Source: Pseudomonas sp. DNDY-54 (GTDB lineage Bacteria > Pseudomonadota > Gammaproteobacteria > Pseudomonadales > Pseudomonadaceae). From it: a DNA stretch of 64,000 nt. The notes below the pieces were generated by a model, which made no database searches, was not told where the DNA came from, and was given only the letters and a program-made list of their open reading frames with translations. A program made the position numbers and the translations under genes. Shown piece by piece: positions 17,439 through 25,998 of the stretch (positions are counted from its first letter, which is position 1; each line of letters opens with the position of its first letter). Where the stretch lies: the NCBI RefSeq assembly GCF_019880365.1, contig NZ_CP082271.1, forward strand, positions 2,728,001 to 2,792,000, written 5' to 3'.

Positions 17439-18251
17439 ATGAAATTCATCCTGACTACCGCTGCACTCATCGGCAGCCTGAGCCTTGCAGGGCAGGCGAC
17501 TGCCGAGACCATGCAATGGCAAAACAACAGCCTGACCTACCTCTACGGAAAGAACTTCGCTGTAGACAGCGCAGGCGGCCAGGAAGGCGATATACAACAG
17601 ACCCTCACGTTCGAACATGCAAGTGGCTGGACGTGGGGCGACATGTTCCTCTTCGTTGACAGCAAGTGGTACAACGGCATTTCCGGCAGCGACGGACACA
17701 CCTATTACGGTGAGTTCAGCCCACGCCTGTCCCTCGGCAAAATCAGCGGAGCCGACCTTTCATTCGGCCCGATCACAGACGTGCTTCTGGCGTTCACCTA
17801 CGAACGCGGCGAAAGCCAGGACGACGGCACGCCCAACCAGAACTATCTGTTCGGCCCGGCCGTGGATCTGAATGTGCCCGGCTTCGACCGATTCAACCTC
17901 AACCTCTACTACCGCAAGCCGGACGGCACCACGGGCCAACCCTCCGGGCAATGGCAACTGACTCCGACCTGGGCGATGACCATTCCGGTCGGCAAGTCCG
18001 ACATTATGTTCGACGGCTTCATCGACTGGGTCGTCAACGACAAGAAAAGCGGCAACAGAGAGTTGAAGCGGAATGTTCACTTCAATCCCCAGGTGAAGTA
18101 CGACCTGGGTAAAGCGCTGGACTACACGCCAGGCAAGCTCTATGTCGGTATCGAATACGATTACTGGTCGAACAAGTACGGCATCGAAGACAGCGGTGCC
18201 TTCAACACGAATAACAACGTGACCAACCTGATCGTCAAAGCCCACTTCTGA
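17439..18251 (+). CDS. Tsx-like nucleoside-specific outer membrane channel
   Basis: 270 aa outer-membrane beta-barrel of the Tsx family, which lets nucleosides diffuse across the outer membrane. A classic signal peptide ends at QATAETM, and the mature protein has alternating aromatic strands starting QWQNNSLTYLYGKNF and ends in an aromatic residue (KAHF). The ATG at 17439 has an AAGGAG ribosome binding site; a longer upstream frame lacks a leader. It opens a region with a nucleoside ABC transporter. In this family substrates may include nucleosides or related compounds. Confidence 0.88.
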   Translation: MKFILTTAALIGSLSLAGQATAETMQWQNNSLTYLYGKNFAVDSAGGQEGDIQQTLTFEHASGWTWGDMFLFVDSKWYNGISGSDGHTYYGEFSPRLSLGKISGADLSFGPITDVLLAFTYERGESQDDGTPNQNYLFGPAVDLNVPGFDRFNLNLYYRKPDGTTGQPSGQWQLTPTWAMTIPVGKSDIMFDGFIDWVVNDKKSGNRELKRNVHFNPQVKYDLGKALDYTPGKLYVGIEYDYWSNKYGIEDSGAFNTNNNVTNLIVKAHF

Positions 18252-18429
18252 GTGACTCCGCGCGCCCGGCATGTCCGGGCGACAGCCGACGCAGTTCCCG
18301 ACGCCAGCCAGGCCTGAACGACTGGAACTGCCGGTTGGATCAGCTGCGATTGAAACCTGTCATCGCCAGCGGGCTACGCTAGGGTTGGAAAGCACCCATC
18401 GGGCTTGAACCCGCCACAGGAACGGACCT

Positions 18430-19092
18430 ATGAATACCTTCGCCACGCTTGCCCAGACGTCGCTATCGAACAAACGCGCAGGCCGAATTCGGCAGAAGAA
18501 TGAGGAACGTATCCTCTCCGCCGCCGCGGAAGAATTCGCCCGTCATGGCTTCAAGGGCACCAGCATGAACGCGATTGCGCTGCGAGCCGGCCTGCCCAAG
18601 GCCAACCTGCATTATTACTTCAACAATAAGCTCAGCCTTTACGTTGAGGTGATGCGGCACATTCTCGATCTTTGGGACAATGCCTTCGATCACCTCACCG
18701 TGGATGACGACCCGGCAACCGCACTGGCAGGATATATCCGCACCAAGATGGAGTTTTCCCGCAAGCAGCCGCAAGCCTCGAAGATCTTCGCAATGGAGGT
18801 CATCAGCGGATGCGAATGCCTGTCCGAGCATTTCAACGAGGATTATCGAGCGTGGTTCCGCGGGCGAGCGGCCGTCCTCCAGGCGTGGAGCGACGCGGGC
18901 AAGATGGATCCGATCGACCCCATGCACCTGATTTTTCTTATCTGGAGCAGCACTCAGCATTACGCCGACTTCTCCGACCAGATCCGCCGCATCACGGGGC
19001 AGCGCCGCGTGACCAAGGATGATATCGAGCGCGGCACGGATACGCTGATCCGGGTCATCCTCAAAGGATGCGGTTTGACCCCGCCCGCCTGA
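18430..19092 (+). CDS. RutR-like TetR-family regulator
   Basis: 220 aa. The N-terminal TetR helix-turn-helix (about 27-75) reads ILSAAAEEFARHGFKGTSMNAIA then LPKANLHYYFNNK. The C-terminal half resembles the YcdC/RutR ligand domain (KPQASKIFAMEV-like region, FLIWSSTQHYADF). E. coli RutR senses uracil and controls pyrimidine and purine catabolism genes. Located between the tsx-like porin and the nucleoside ABC transporter, it is the obvious candidate to bind the RutR-like palindromes nearby. Ligand specificity is inferred from family and context only. Confidence 0.85.
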   Translation: MNTFATLAQTSLSNKRAGRIRQKNEERILSAAAEEFARHGFKGTSMNAIALRAGLPKANLHYYFNNKLSLYVEVMRHILDLWDNAFDHLTVDDDPATALAGYIRTKMEFSRKQPQASKIFAMEVISGCECLSEHFNEDYRAWFRGRAAVLQAWSDAGKMDPIDPMHLIFLIWSSTQHYADFSDQIRRITGQRRVTKDDIERGTDTLIRVILKGCGLTPPA

Positions 19093-19306
19093 CTTTGCCG
19101 GCCTAAGGTAAGAGACAGCTGATAAAGGCGAAGTGGCCAGCCTGCCCACTGCAACGCATGGCAACGGCGTCTAAAGCAACCCGCGTTGCCTGAATCAGGC
19201 AAGCAGACGACAGGATCGACCTAACGCTGCGGCCTGTCCTCCCACCAGACTTTATTCCACGGCACCGCGAGTGCCGGATCGAATGAACCTGCGGAGGACA
19301 TCAGTC

Positions 19307-20044
19307 ATGTCGAACATCAACGAAAAAATCGTACTCATCACCGGCGCCAGCAGCGGTATCGGGGAGGCGACTGCGCGCCTGCTCGCTGCACGGGGCGCCA
19401 CGGTGGTGCTCGGCGCACGCCGGGTAGAACGGCTGGAGCAGCTCGCCGCCAGCATCACCGAAACGGGTGGCGTGGCGGCGTATAAAGCACTGGACGTCAC
19501 CCGCCTCGACGACACCCAGGCCTTCGTTGACTTTGCCGAGCAGCGTTTCGGCCGGGTCGATGTGATCATCAATAACGCTGGCGTGATGCCGCTGTCACGG
19601 CTCGACGCCCTCAAAGTCGACGAATGGAACCGAATGATCGACGTCAACATCCGTGGCGTGCTGCACGGAATCGCTGCCGGGCTGCCGCTGATGCAAAGGC
19701 AGCGATCTGGTCAGTTCGTCAATATCGCCTCGATTGGGGCCTACGCGGTCAGCCCGACCGCCGCGGTCTACTGCGCCACGAAATATGCCGTACGAGCCAT
19801 TTCCGAAGGGTTGCGTCAGGAGGTGGGCGGCGATATTCGCGTCACCCTGGTGTCGCCCGGCGTGACCGAGTCTGAGCTGGCCGAAAGCATTTCGGATGAC
19901 CAGGCCCGCGCCGTCATGGACGATTTTCGCCGTATCGCCCTTCCCGCCGAAGCCATTGCTCGCGCCATCGCCTATGCCGTCGAGCAGCCGGCCGATGTGG
20001 ATGTGAGCGAGCTGGTGGTGCGTCCGACCGCCAGCCCTTTTTGA
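19307..20044 (+). CDS. Short-chain dehydrogenase/reductase
   Basis: 245 aa classical SDR with the NAD(P)-binding GASSGIGEA motif near residue 13, the NNAG motif (IINNAGVMPLS) and the catalytic YCATK (YxxxK) with an upstream Ser. GARR after the second strand suggests NADP(H) preference. ATG 19307 is supported by GCGGAGGA 8 nt upstream. It is followed 11 nt later by a CMD-family gene, so the two probably form an operon. The substrate is unknown; nothing ties it firmly to nucleoside metabolism. Confidence 0.9.
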   Translation: MSNINEKIVLITGASSGIGEATARLLAARGATVVLGARRVERLEQLAASITETGGVAAYKALDVTRLDDTQAFVDFAEQRFGRVDVIINNAGVMPLSRLDALKVDEWNRMIDVNIRGVLHGIAAGLPLMQRQRSGQFVNIASIGAYAVSPTAAVYCATKYAVRAISEGLRQEVGGDIRVTLVSPGVTESELAESISDDQARAVMDDFRRIALPAEAIARAIAYAVEQPADVDVSELVVRPTASPF

Positions 20045-20055
20045 GGAGCACACCT

Positions 20056-20511
20056 ATGGCTCTTCGCACCGTCACGTTCACGACCGTCACCTGGCTGGGA
20101 CTAGTGGGTCCGCTGACGCTCACCTCGCTGGACGCCGTCGGGAGCGAACGACGAGAACACGGCCTGCAGGTCATGGATCATCTCTCCGGAGGCGCCGGGC
20201 AACCCGTGCTTGAAGCGCTGCGACGCGACTACCCCTTTCTCGCTGAAGGCATCACTGACTACGCCCTGGGTGATGTGTGGGGCCGCGCCGGTCTGGACGA
20301 CCGAACCCGCCAGCTTGCCGCGATCGCTGTTTTCGCCGCGCAAGGCAACCTGCCGTATATGAAGATCCATGCGGGTTATGCGCTGCGGCACGGGGTCACG
20401 CGTGACGAACTCAAGGAAGTGATTTATCTGACCACTGTCACGGCCGGTTTCCCACGTGCCATCGATGCGGCCCAGGCATTGCGTGAAGTACCGGACCCGG
20501 TCGAGCAATAG
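20056..20511 (+). CDS. Carboxymuconolactone decarboxylase family protein
   Basis: 151 aa, all-alpha CMD fold with LDDRTRQLAAIAVFAAQGN, the HAGYALRHGVTRDEL segment and EVIYLTTVTAGFPRAI. It lacks the CxxC of AhpD-type peroxidases, so it belongs with the decarboxylase-like branch. The first 30 residues are hydrophobic and could be a signal peptide, which would be unusual for the family and hints at export. The ATG at 20056 follows GAGGAGC; a TTG 15 nt earlier is less likely. It is paired with the SDR gene. Confidence 0.8.
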   Translation: MALRTVTFTTVTWLGLVGPLTLTSLDAVGSERREHGLQVMDHLSGGAGQPVLEALRRDYPFLAEGITDYALGDVWGRAGLDDRTRQLAAIAVFAAQGNLPYMKIHAGYALRHGVTRDELKEVIYLTTVTAGFPRAIDAAQALREVPDPVEQ

Positions 20512-20824
20512 CGTTCAGCGGGGCGACCGGCAGACCCTTATGACCCGATTCGCCAATGCCCAGCGCGCGCTGGCGTTGGCGGTTGCCAAAGGGCATCGCC
20601 TTTTGTGTTGTCCTGTGCGCTGGCCATTGCCTCGCGGTCCCTCTGAAACGCTGCGCCTGCCCCCGCGTTCTTCAGAGGCACCCCACGTTTTGGTCCTGAC
20701 GCCCATGAACGGTGCGCTTGCAAGCACCGCCCTGCGATCAGGCACCAAAGCGAAGCACCACCCTTCCCGTCATGTCGAGATCGTCCGACGGCGCCCGCAA
20801 CTACCTACGCACTGACCGCACTTT
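20512..20824. other. Intergenic region with no supported gene
   Basis: This stretch between the CMD gene and the ABC transporter promoter has short open frames on both strands but none with a ribosome binding site or recognisable product. It contains an imperfect inverted repeat around 20549-20578 and an AAAGG/CCTTT mini-hairpin followed by T-rich sequence near 20586-20604, which may end the SDR-CMD transcript. Confidence 0.4.
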
Positions 20825-20840
20825 CTGACCGCTTGGCCAG
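20825..20840 (+). promoter_or_regulatory. RutR-box-like palindrome, candidate operator
   Basis: CTGACCGCTTGGCCAG, an inverted repeat of CTGACC / GGCCAG type, overlaps the -24 element of the sigma-54-type promoter of the ABC ATPase gene. Its left half lies outside the sigma-54 consensus yet resembles the sites at 17389 and 25983. Confidence 0.4.
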
Positions 20841-20849
20841 CTTTTTGCT
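20833..20849 (+). promoter_or_regulatory. Sigma-54 (RpoN) type promoter of nucleoside ABC operon
   Basis: TTGGCCAGCTTTTTGCT has GG at 20835-36 and GC at 20847-48 with exactly 10 bases between, plus the T-tract and TTGCT that typify sigma-54 promoters. The predicted start near 20860 leaves about 25 nt before the ATG. Confidence 0.65.
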
Positions 20850-20884
20850 ACTGGCAAGACCATGAAGATCCAGCGGATACCGAT

Positions 20885-22429
20885 ATGCCCGAACCCCATA
20901 TTCCACGCCTGCAACTGACGGGTATAACCAAACAGTACCCAGGGTGCCTGGCCAACGACCACATCGATCTCTCGATTCGAGCCGGCGAAATCCATGCGCT
21001 GCTGGGCGAGAACGGGGCCGGCAAAAGCACCCTGATGAAGATCATCTACGGCGTGACCCAACCGGACGCGGGGCTCATTCTGTGGGAAGGCCAGCCGACC
21101 ATCATGCGCGACCCGGCTCAGGCGCGTGGGCGTGGGATTGGAATGGTGTTTCAGCATTTCTCTCTGTTCGACACGCTGACCGTCGCCGAAAACATCGCAC
21201 TCGCGATGGGTGCCGCCGCCGGCACGCCAAAGCAGCTGGAGCCGAAGATCCGCGAGGTATCGTTGCGCTACGGCATGCCGCTCGAGCCGCAACGGCTGGT
21301 GCACAGCCTGTCGATTGGCGAACGCCAACGCGTGGAGATCGTTCGTTGCCTGATGCAGGACATCAAGCTGCTGATTCTCGACGAACCCACCTCGGTGCTC
21401 ACGCCACAAGAAGCCGACGATCTGTTTGCCATCTTGCGCCGGCTCGCCAGTGAAGGCTGCAGCATCCTGTTCATCAGCCACAAGCTCAATGAAGTGCGCG
21501 CCCTGTGTGAAAGCGCAACGGTGCTGCGCGGCGGACGGGTTTCGGGAGCGTGCGTACCGTCCACGTGCACCGATATGGAGCTGGCCCGTCTGATGGTCGG
21601 TGACGCCGAAGGACTCGAAGCCGAATACCCGAAAGCCCGGGGTGGCACGCCTTTCCTGCAGGTCGAGAGGTTGTCGTGGCACAACGCCGATCCGTTCGGT
21701 GTGTCGCTGGAAGACCTGATGCTGGACGTGCGCGCGGGCGAGGTCGTCGGCATCGCGGGCGTTGCGGGCAATGGTCAGGATGAGTTGCTCGCGTTGCTTA
21801 GCGGCGAGGAGCGTCTGGCACGTGATCAGGGATCACGCATTCGCTTTCTTGATGCTCCGGTCGCACATCTGCGTCCCGACATGCGACGACGACTGGGTAT
21901 GACGTTCATTCCCGCCGAGCGGCTGGGTCACGGCGCCGTCCCCGACATGAGCCTGGCCGACAACGCCCTGCTTACCGGCTTTCAGCAGGCAGAGCTGGTA
22001 CATGGCGGACTGATCCGGCATGGCCGAGTCGAAGCCTTCGCACAACGCATCATCGAGCGGTTCGCGGTAAAAACCCCAGGCACCCACGCGCCTGCTCGCA
22101 GCCTGTCTGGTGGCAATCTGCAGAAATTCATCCTTGGCCGCGAGGTGCTTCAGCAACCCAAGCTGTTAATCGCGGCGCACCCGACCTGGGGCGTGGACGT
22201 CGGCGCCGCGGCAGCCATCCATCGTGCATTGATCGAACTACGTGACGCGGGCGCCGCAATTCTGGTGATTTCCGAAGACCTGGAAGAGCTGTTCCAGATC
22301 AGCGATCGCATAGCCGCATTGAGCCATGGCCGCCTGTCACCGCTGCGTGTCACGGCCGACACCACTGCGGTCGACGTCGGTCGCTGGATGGCTGGCCAGT
22401 TCGATCAACCCGCCCCCACTGCCCCCTGA
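20885..22429 (+). CDS. Nucleoside ABC transporter ATP-binding protein (double NBD)
   Basis: 514 aa with two ATPase domains in one chain, as in the BMP-type nucleoside importers (NupO/YufO-like) and sugar importers. NBD1 has Walker A GENGAGKST, Q-loop FQHFSLF, signature LSIGERQRVEI and Walker B LLILDEPTS. NBD2 has a degenerate Walker A (VAGNGQDE), signature LSGGNLQKFILGRE and a poor Walker B (LLIAAHPTWG), so probably only NBD1 hydrolyses ATP fully. The permease genes follow 10 nt later. It powers uptake of nucleosides at the inner membrane. Confidence 0.93.
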   Translation: MPEPHIPRLQLTGITKQYPGCLANDHIDLSIRAGEIHALLGENGAGKSTLMKIIYGVTQPDAGLILWEGQPTIMRDPAQARGRGIGMVFQHFSLFDTLTVAENIALAMGAAAGTPKQLEPKIREVSLRYGMPLEPQRLVHSLSIGERQRVEIVRCLMQDIKLLILDEPTSVLTPQEADDLFAILRRLASEGCSILFISHKLNEVRALCESATVLRGGRVSGACVPSTCTDMELARLMVGDAEGLEAEYPKARGGTPFLQVERLSWHNADPFGVSLEDLMLDVRAGEVVGIAGVAGNGQDELLALLSGEERLARDQGSRIRFLDAPVAHLRPDMRRRLGMTFIPAERLGHGAVPDMSLADNALLTGFQQAELVHGGLIRHGRVEAFAQRIIERFAVKTPGTHAPARSLSGGNLQKFILGREVLQQPKLLIAAHPTWGVDVGAAAAIHRALIELRDAGAAILVISEDLEELFQISDRIAALSHGRLSPLRVTADTTAVDVGRWMAGQFDQPAPTAP

Positions 22430-22439
22430 GAGCCTTCGT

Positions 22440-23546
22440 ATGTTGTTATCACTCGAACCACGGGGCCAGCAGTCGCGCCCGATGCTCTGGCTCTCGCCGC
22501 TGCTCGCAGCGCTGCTGACACTGTTCAGCGGCGCGGTACTGTTCGCCGTATTGGGCCATCCGCCGTTGGAAACGCTGCGCGTGTTGCTCATCGATCCCGT
22601 CAGCGATCTCTACGGCCTGTCCGAATTGCTGGTCAAAGCCTTGCCTATTCTGCTCTGCGCTTTGGGCCTGGCGGTCGTCTACAACGCACGCATCTGGAAC
22701 ATCGGCGCCGAGGGGCAGCTACTGATCGGCGCCCTGGCCGGCAGCGCGCTGGCCGTGAATATCATCGACTGGGATTCACGCTGGGCGCTGGTGCTCACCC
22801 TTGCCGCGGGCACCTTGGGCGGTGCCGCCTGGGCCGGGTTGTGTGCCTGGTTACGCACTCAATTCAATGCCAACGAAATCCTTACCAGCATCATGCTCAA
22901 CTACATCGCGCTGAACCTGCTGCTTTTTGGCGTGCACGGGCCGCTGAAAGATCCGGAGGGCTTCAACTTCCCCGAATCGGCGATGTTTGGCGACGCTACG
23001 CGCTTGCCCCAGCTGTTCGAGGACCTGCGTGTGCACGCCGGCTTTTACTTCGCGCTGCTGGCGCTGGTGGCGGTATGGGTACTGCTGCAGAAGAGCTTTC
23101 TGGGTTTTCAGATCAAGGTGCTCGGGCTCGACAAGCGCGCCGCCGGCTTTGTCGGCTTTCGCGAGAAACGCCTGGTTTGGATCGCCCTGCTGATCAGCGG
23201 TGCGCTCGCCGGACTGGCCGGCGTAGCCGAGGTGACCGGACCGATCGGCCAGCTGGTGCCGCAGGTCTCGCCCGGTTATGGCTACGCGGCCATCACCGTG
23301 GCATTCCTCGGCCGCCTCAACCCCATCGGTATCGTCTTTGCCAGCCTGCTGATGGCACTGCTCTACCTCGGCGGTGAGAACGCTCAGATGGCGGCCAACT
23401 TGCCCCAATCGATCACTCAGCTGTTTCAGGGCATGGTCCTGTTCTTTCTGCTGGCGTGCGATGTGCTGATTCTCTATCGCCCGCGGCTGAAGGGCTGGAG
23501 CCGCAAGGCACAGACCACACTGCTCAAGCCAGAGCCCATCGCATGA
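22440..23546 (+). CDS. Nucleoside ABC transporter permease 1
   Basis: 368 aa inner-membrane permease of the BPD_transp_2 family. About nine hydrophobic segments are visible, with the family's NIGAEGQLLIGALAG and ILTSIMLNYIALNLL motifs. The ATG at 22440 lies 10 nt after the ATPase stop; a longer frame upstream overlaps that gene and is rejected. It pairs with the next permease to form the membrane channel. Confidence 0.92.
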   Translation: MLLSLEPRGQQSRPMLWLSPLLAALLTLFSGAVLFAVLGHPPLETLRVLLIDPVSDLYGLSELLVKALPILLCALGLAVVYNARIWNIGAEGQLLIGALAGSALAVNIIDWDSRWALVLTLAAGTLGGAAWAGLCAWLRTQFNANEILTSIMLNYIALNLLLFGVHGPLKDPEGFNFPESAMFGDATRLPQLFEDLRVHAGFYFALLALVAVWVLLQKSFLGFQIKVLGLDKRAAGFVGFREKRLVWIALLISGALAGLAGVAEVTGPIGQLVPQVSPGYGYAAITVAFLGRLNPIGIVFASLLMALLYLGGENAQMAANLPQSITQLFQGMVLFFLLACDVLILYRPRLKGWSRKAQTTLLKPEPIA

Positions 23547-23601
23547 TCTCCCTGCCCCACTCTTCTGATGGTTTGCCGCTTACAGCTCGAGGCTTGATCT
23601 G

Positions 23602-24528
23602 ATGGATATCGACCTACTCACCAACATTTTCTACGCCATGATCCGCACCGGCACGCCGCTGCTGCTGGTGGCGCTCGGCGAACTGGTCTGCGAAAAGTCC
23701 GGCGTCCTCAATCTCGGTCAGGAAGGCATGATGCTGTTCGGCGCAGTGGCCGGCTTCATCGCCGCCTTCGCCACGGGCAACCTCTGGCTGGGCGTGGTGT
23801 TTGCCTGCCTGGGCGGCATGCTGCTGTCGCAGCTGTTCGCCCTGGTGGCGCTGGGCTTCAATGCCAATCAGGTAGCGACCGGACTGGCGCTGACCATCTT
23901 CGGCGTTGGCCTCTCGTCATTCATCGGCGCTGGCTGGGTTGGCAAGCCGCTCGCCGGCTTCGAGCCGATCGCTATCCCCTTTTTCAGCGAAATCCCGTTG
24001 ATCGGTCGCATGCTGTTCGCTCAGGATCTGCTCGTTTACCTGTCTTTTGTTCTCTTCGCTCTGGTGGCCTGGGTGCTGCTGAGAAGCCGTGTCGGCCTGA
24101 TCATTCAAGCGGTCGGCGAGAACCCAGACGCGGCCAGTGCCATGGGCCTGCCGGTGCTGCGGGTTCGAACCCTGGCCGTGCTGTTCGGCGGCGCCATGGC
24201 CGGGTTGGCGGGCGGTTACCTATCTCTCGCCTATACCCCGATGTGGGCCGAAAACATGACCGCAGGGCGTGGCTGGATCGCGTTGGCGCTGGTGGTCTTT
24301 GCCAGCTGGCGGGTGGGTCGTGTACTGCTCGGGGCCTACCTGTTTGGGCTGGCCAGCATTCTGCATCTGGTCGCCCAGGGTATCGGTTTGTCGATCCCCG
24401 GAAACCTGCTGGCGATGCTGCCTTACGTGGCGACCATCGTCGTGCTGGTGCTGTTGTCTCGCGATGCGATCCGCACCCGGCTTTACGCACCGGTGTCGCT
24501 GGGGCAGCCGTGGAAGGCAGGCCATTGA
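23602..24528 (+). CDS. Nucleoside ABC transporter permease 2
   Basis: 308 aa inner-membrane permease of the same family, shorter than its partner. NLGQEGMMLFGAVAGF and the late GRGWIALALVVFASWR motifs mark BMP-type nucleoside permeases. A GAGG ribosome binding site precedes the ATG. The gene ends the + strand transporter operon and is followed 25 nt later by a REPIN array, which may protect its mRNA 3' end. Confidence 0.92.
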   Translation: MDIDLLTNIFYAMIRTGTPLLLVALGELVCEKSGVLNLGQEGMMLFGAVAGFIAAFATGNLWLGVVFACLGGMLLSQLFALVALGFNANQVATGLALTIFGVGLSSFIGAGWVGKPLAGFEPIAIPFFSEIPLIGRMLFAQDLLVYLSFVLFALVAWVLLRSRVGLIIQAVGENPDAASAMGLPVLRVRTLAVLFGGAMAGLAGGYLSLAYTPMWAENMTAGRGWIALALVVFASWRVGRVLLGAYLFGLASILHLVAQGIGLSIPGNLLAMLPYVATIVVLVLLSRDAIRTRLYAPVSLGQPWKAGH

Positions 24529-24553
24529 CCGACGATCATGTGTCGCCGCCATT

Positions 24554-25077
24554 GGTGGGCTGAAGCCCACCCTACCGGCCACCAGCTCGACCCGTTTCGT
24601 AGGCTGGGCTTTAGCCCACCAAATCGATCCCTCATCCGCGAGCCGCAGGACTACTTCCGGACGGCCTGTCCGCAAGCGAGCACAGGCCGAACGTTCCCGC
24701 TCTTTTGGTGGGCTGAAGCCCACCCTACCGGCCACCAGTTCGGCCCGTTTCGTAGGGTGGGCTTTAGCCCACCGAATCGATCGCTCATCCACGAGCCGCA
24801 CGACTACTTCGGGACGGTCAGTCCGGAAGCGAGCACAGACCGAAGGCCGCGGCCCTTTGGTGGGCTGAAGCCCACCCTACCGGCCACCAGCTCGACCCGT
24901 TCCGTAGGGTGGGCTTTAGCCCACCGAATCGCCCCCTCATCCGCGAGCCGCACGACCACTTCGGGACGGCCAGTCCGCAAGCGAGCACAGGCCGAAGGCC
25001 GCCGCCCTTTGGTGGGCTGAAGCCCACCCTACTAACTACCAGCTCGACCCGTTCCGTAGGGTGGGCTTTAGCCCACC
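24554..25077. repeat. Tandem REPIN array (four units, eight REP palindromes)
   Basis: Four units of 152-153 bp repeat head to tail (starts 24554, 24707, 24859, 25011; the last is partial). Each unit holds two REP palindromes in opposite orientation: GGTGGGCTGAAGCCCACC followed by CCTAC, and, 49 nt on, its mirror image with GTAGG before GGTGGGCTTTAGCCCACC (24603, 24756, 24908, 25060; the first is degenerate). Such inverted REP pairs are REPINs, mobilised by RAYT transposases; no RAYT gene is in the window. The array lies between two convergent genes, the typical site. Spacers are near-identical, indicating recent local duplication. Confidence 0.9.
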
Positions 25078-25106
25078 GAATCGAGCCGTAACCTCCACGC
25101 TGAGAT

Positions 25107-25625
25107 CTAGCCGAGTTCTTGAAGCTTGTCGGCTAGGCGACGCAACGCCGTTTCGGGACCTCCCGTGACCAGCGTTAGCGGCACACCTAACATCAGATTG
25201 AGAGGCAGGTCGAACGCCTCCAGGTGCAGGCCATCGCAATCGAAACCGGGTTGCCCGCAGAGCTGTGGATGCTGACGCTGCAGCCGCTCGGCGTAACTAC
25301 CCTTCCCATCCAGATAGCCCACCACGGGCTTACCACGCGCAACGGCGTAGCCGACCTCGAAACTGGTACCGCTGTCCGGTTCGCCGCCCCGAAAGAAGTT
25401 CAGATCAGCCAGGACCGCATCGGCCCGATCGAGCAGCTCGAGATTGGCGCGGTAAATCCAGGCCGCCTGGTCGAGGGGCTGGGTAATGTGCTCGGGCACT
25501 TGCTTGTCCAGCGGGTACAGCCCGGTGAAACCCCATTTGGCACAGAGCGCCTTTAGTCGAGCACCGTGCTCAAGCGCGTCGGCTCGAAATACGTCCGGGC
25601 CGGCCAGGTAGATATGCGCGTTCAT
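25107..25625 (-). CDS. Nucleoside 2-deoxyribosyltransferase-like protein
   Basis: 172 aa protein of the nucleoside 2-deoxyribosyltransferase family. It opens with IYLAGPDVFR and has DRADAVLADLNFFRGGEPDSGTSFEVG, where the aspartates and the glutamate of the SGTSFEVG segment form the expected active site. Family members swap or hydrolyse bases on deoxynucleosides or 5'-monophosphates. It is divergent from the BMP binding protein and convergent with the permease operon, consistent with processing imported nucleosides. Its start overlaps a small upstream frame in ATGA. Confidence 0.85.
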   Translation of the reverse strand: MNAHIYLAGPDVFRADALEHGARLKALCAKWGFTGLYPLDKQVPEHITQPLDQAAWIYRANLELLDRADAVLADLNFFRGGEPDSGTSFEVGYAVARGKPVVGYLDGKGSYAERLQRQHPQLCGQPGFDCDGLHLEAFDLPLNLMLGVPLTLVTGGPETALRRLADKLQELG

Positions 25626-25855
25626 CGTCTCCCAATCGATCGTGGCTCGTTGCCCCCATGCAGGGCATCAGCAAAGTGAAAAAGGGCAAGCATCACGACG
25701 CGGGCCTTCGCACCACGCGCATTGCTCTCGCTTTCAACCAGGTCATTAACAGCCTGGTCGCGGCTATAGCCCAGAGCGGTACGCACTATACCGCGCGTGT
25801 CCGTCAGCACGACGATGCGATGGGCTAGTGCTCTCGATGAGGCGCAGTCACTCAT
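25622..25855 (-). CDS. Possible small protein coupled to deoxyribosyltransferase gene
   Basis: 77 aa, not recognised. Support is indirect: its stop overlaps the start of the deoxyribosyltransferase gene (ATGA), the middle part (VVLTDTRGIVRTALGYSRDQAVNDLVE) has protein-like composition and G/C-rich third positions. No clear ribosome binding site precedes the ATG and the same frame stays open further upstream, so the start is uncertain. It could also be a leader. Confidence 0.35.
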   Translation of the reverse strand: MSDCASSRALAHRIVVLTDTRGIVRTALGYSRDQAVNDLVESESNARGAKARVVMLALFHFADALHGGNEPRSIGRR

Positions 25856-25982
25856 TCCAGCAGCACGGCCGCGTTCCTGGCTGCACTGCGCTGAGGCAGG
25901 CAAGCAAGGCGTTGCACCTCGCCGGATCACCTGGACTCGCTCGACCCGCTGTAGCCCGTGCATTTCGCGGCGCTCACGGTAT

Positions 25983-25998
25983 CTGTCCAGTTGGTCAG
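25983..25998 (+). promoter_or_regulatory. RutR-box-like palindrome, candidate operator
   Basis: CTGTCCAGTTGGTCAG has one mismatch to the inner TGACCANNTGGTCA of the RutR box, the best match of the three such sites in this region. It overlaps the -24 element of a sigma-54-type promoter and lies between divergent genes. Confidence 0.45.

Noticed and set aside
20456..20815. 119-codon frame downstream of the CMD gene
   Set aside because: No ribosome binding site, no family, Arg/Pro-rich composition typical of chance frames.
24554..25077. CRISPR array
   Set aside because: The repeated unit is 152 bp with almost identical intervening sequence and internal palindromes; there are no varied spacers and no cas genes. 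It is a REPIN array.
24220..25091. Open frames that read through the repeats and give repeated peptides
   Set aside because: The peptides simply translate the REPIN units in several frames and have no start signals.
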